This document shows, piece by piece, positions 62,961-64,000 of a DNA stretch of 64,000 bases. Origin of the DNA: VXNE01 sp965248075 (lineage in GTDB: Bacteria > Pseudomonadota > Gammaproteobacteria > Pseudomonadales > Azotimanducaceae); contig CBDFIL010000003.1 of the NCBI GenBank assembly GCA_965248075.1, forward strand, positions 1,674,001 to 1,738,000, given 5' to 3'. Position 1 is the stretch's first letter. Each line of letters starts with the position of its first letter. The translations under genes and the position numbers were made by a program. The notes beneath the pieces are model-generated. The model was not told the origin of the DNA. It did no database searches and saw nothing but the letters and a program-made list of their open reading frames with translations.

Positions 62961-64000
62961 GTGCGGTTTCGAATAGAGAACGACATCCGCGGCTGGGACG
63001 CGATCGCCGACCACCGCACCGGCACCGTGGGCGACCGTGCCACCGCGGAGTGGCTGGCCGACGCCATACTTGAGGCCGGCGCCGAGCCGCGCCTCGACGC
63101 CTTCCCATTCGAACGCCGTGTGCTCCACGAGTGCGCCGTCGCCGCGGGTGGCCACCGCGCCGACGGCGTCCCCCTGTTCGACGGCGGCTTGACCGGTCCC
63201 GAGGGGGTCTCGGCCCCGCTCGCACCACTCGAGGCCAACGGCGGGACGATCGGCGTGACTCCGTTCACCGCCGCCGGCAACGACGACGCCACGCGGCGCA
63301 TGTCGGCCGCGCGGCATGGCGCCGCAACCGCCATCGTCGCCCATGCCGCCGACGATCGAGCCGTACCGGGGCTCGCGCTGCTGAACGCCTCGCGCTACGA
63401 CGCACCCTTCGGCCCACCGGTACTGCAGGTGGCGACGAAGCACCGGACGTGGCTCGAGGACGCCGCAGCCGACCGGATACCCGCGCATCTTGTTGCGCAC
63501 GCCACCCTTGAATCGATCTCGGCGTCCAACGTGCTGGCCAGGATTCCGGGCCGCGACCCCAACCTGGCTCCCCTGGTCGTCCTCACGCCCCGCAGCGCGT
63601 GGTGGACGTGTACCGCGGAACGCGGCGGCGGCATTGCGCTCATGCTCGAGTGCGTCCGCCGTTTCGCCGCCGAGCCCGGGGAGCGCGACGTCCTGTGTAT
63701 CGCCACCACCGGACACGAACTCGGCCACGCCGGTCTCGCGCACTACATGCGTTCGCACCCCTCCCTGGCGGCCGACGCGCATGCGTGGATCCACCTCGGC
63801 GCAAACTTCGCCGCAACGGAGGCGCACACGCGTTACCAGGCGTCCGGGGAGTTCCTCCAGATGGGACTCGACATCCTCGCGGCGGAAGGCGTCGTACCCG
63901 ATGCGTTGACGGAGGTCGGAGCGCGGCCCTTCGGCGAGGCCAGCAACGTCTTTGACGCTGGCGGCCGCTATGTCTCCCTGCTCGGGACACAACGGTGGTT
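62961..64000 (+). CDS. M28-like peptidase/PA-domain protein, 3' end outside window
   Basis: An open frame from GTG 62961 to the window end, 346 residues so far. The start GWDAIADHRTGTVGDRATAEWLADAILEAGAEP is typical of M28 peptidases, followed by a PA-like insertion, LTPRSAWWTCTAERGGGIALMLECVRRF and TTGHELGHAGLAHYM. The usual metal ligands (HxD and EE of M28) are not evident at their normal places: TPRSAWW stands where aHxD is expected and GHELGHAG where GxEExGL is expected. It may be a divergent or inactive member. Start is tentative. Confidence 0.62.
   Translation, partial: MRFRIENDIRGWDAIADHRTGTVGDRATAEWLADAILEAGAEPRLDAFPFERRVLHECAVAAGGHRADGVPLFDGGLTGPEGVSAPLAPLEANGGTIGVTPFTAAGNDDATRRMSAARHGAATAIVAHAADDRAVPGLALLNASRYDAPFGPPVLQVATKHRTWLEDAAADRIPAHLVAHATLESISASNVLARIPGRDPNLAPLVVLTPRSAWWTCTAERGGGIALMLECVRRFAAEPGERDVLCIATTGHELGHAGLAHYMRSHPSLAADAHAWIHLGANFAATEAHTRYQASGEFLQMGLDILAAEGVVPDALTEVGARPFGEASNVFDAGGRYVSLLGTQRW

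Overview
The window is high-GC DNA packed with genes. It most resembles a free-living gammaproteobacterium outside the enterics. Evidence for this is SbcB, a Pseudomonas-like class Ia NrdA/NrdB pair, a homodimeric-type AceE with a single-lipoyl AceF, a groESL operon behind a CIRCE (HrcA) operator, and a one-piece tmRNA whose tag ends in ANDENYALAA. Genus cannot be read from the sequence; there is no rRNA or tRNA gene here.

Layout. 0-2.1 kb: end of aceE and complete aceF. 2.5-5.75 kb (minus strand): PduO-type cobalamin adenosyltransferase, AmpG-like permease, a membrane coiled-coil protein and an alkyltransferase-like protein. 5.8-8.15 kb: heat-regulated groES-groEL with terminator. 8.2-12.6 kb: membrane protein with a urate-oxidase-N-like fold, coiled-coil protein, YihG-like acyltransferase, metallopeptidase lipoprotein and an orphan MbcA/ParS-like protein. 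12.8-18 kb: DASS carboxylate/sulfate-type transporter, sbcB, and an osmoprotectant-type ABC transporter whose binding protein and permease are one polypeptide. 18-25.2 kb: VOC protein, DsbA-like isomerase, acyl-CoA dehydrogenase, aldo/keto reductase, a luciferase-like monooxygenase remnant, an RHH-PIN toxin-antitoxin pair and an S9 peptidase. 25.4-29.2 kb is an accessory patch: a glyoxalase-like gene, a Fic protein behind a perfect palindrome, a truncated second copy of the glyoxalase-like gene, a DUF3883 nuclease-like gene, then ssrA (tmRNA).

29.2-36.9 kb: Sel1-repeat protein, LOG protein, xseB-ispA, a protein with two MarR-like winged helices, glpK and a phytanoyl-CoA dioxygenase-like gene. 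37.6-43.2 kb: nrdA, interrupted by a 378-residue intein with a LAGLIDADG endonuclease, then nrdB. 43.2-46.3 kb: a dimethylformamidase-like gene followed by gene debris (headless alpha/beta hydrolase, HipA-like tail, AbrB antitoxin with a truncated PemK). 46.35-51.6 kb: exported methyltransferase, 2-hydroxyacid dehydrogenase, CgeB-type glycosyltransferase coupled to a YrbL-like kinase, alpha/beta hydrolase and a double CDGSH protein. 51.7-58.6 kb: DUF349 protein, a PepSY-PhoP-PhoQ-like operon, glycerate kinase and DoxX. 58.66-58.93 kb: a small element with perfect 20-bp inverted ends. 58.9-64 kb: MATE exporter, a rubrerythrin/Fe-S oxidoreductase/DUF3501 cluster, and the start of an M28-like peptidase.

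Two features run through the window. A family of hairpin repeats (GTAGGGGCGAC... and ...GGGACGGGACAAGCCCGTCCCC) occurs at five places, four of them between convergent genes, and it supplies the stop codon of at least two complete genes. The most unusual single object is the NrdA intein, whose +1 residue is Gly instead of Cys/Ser/Thr.
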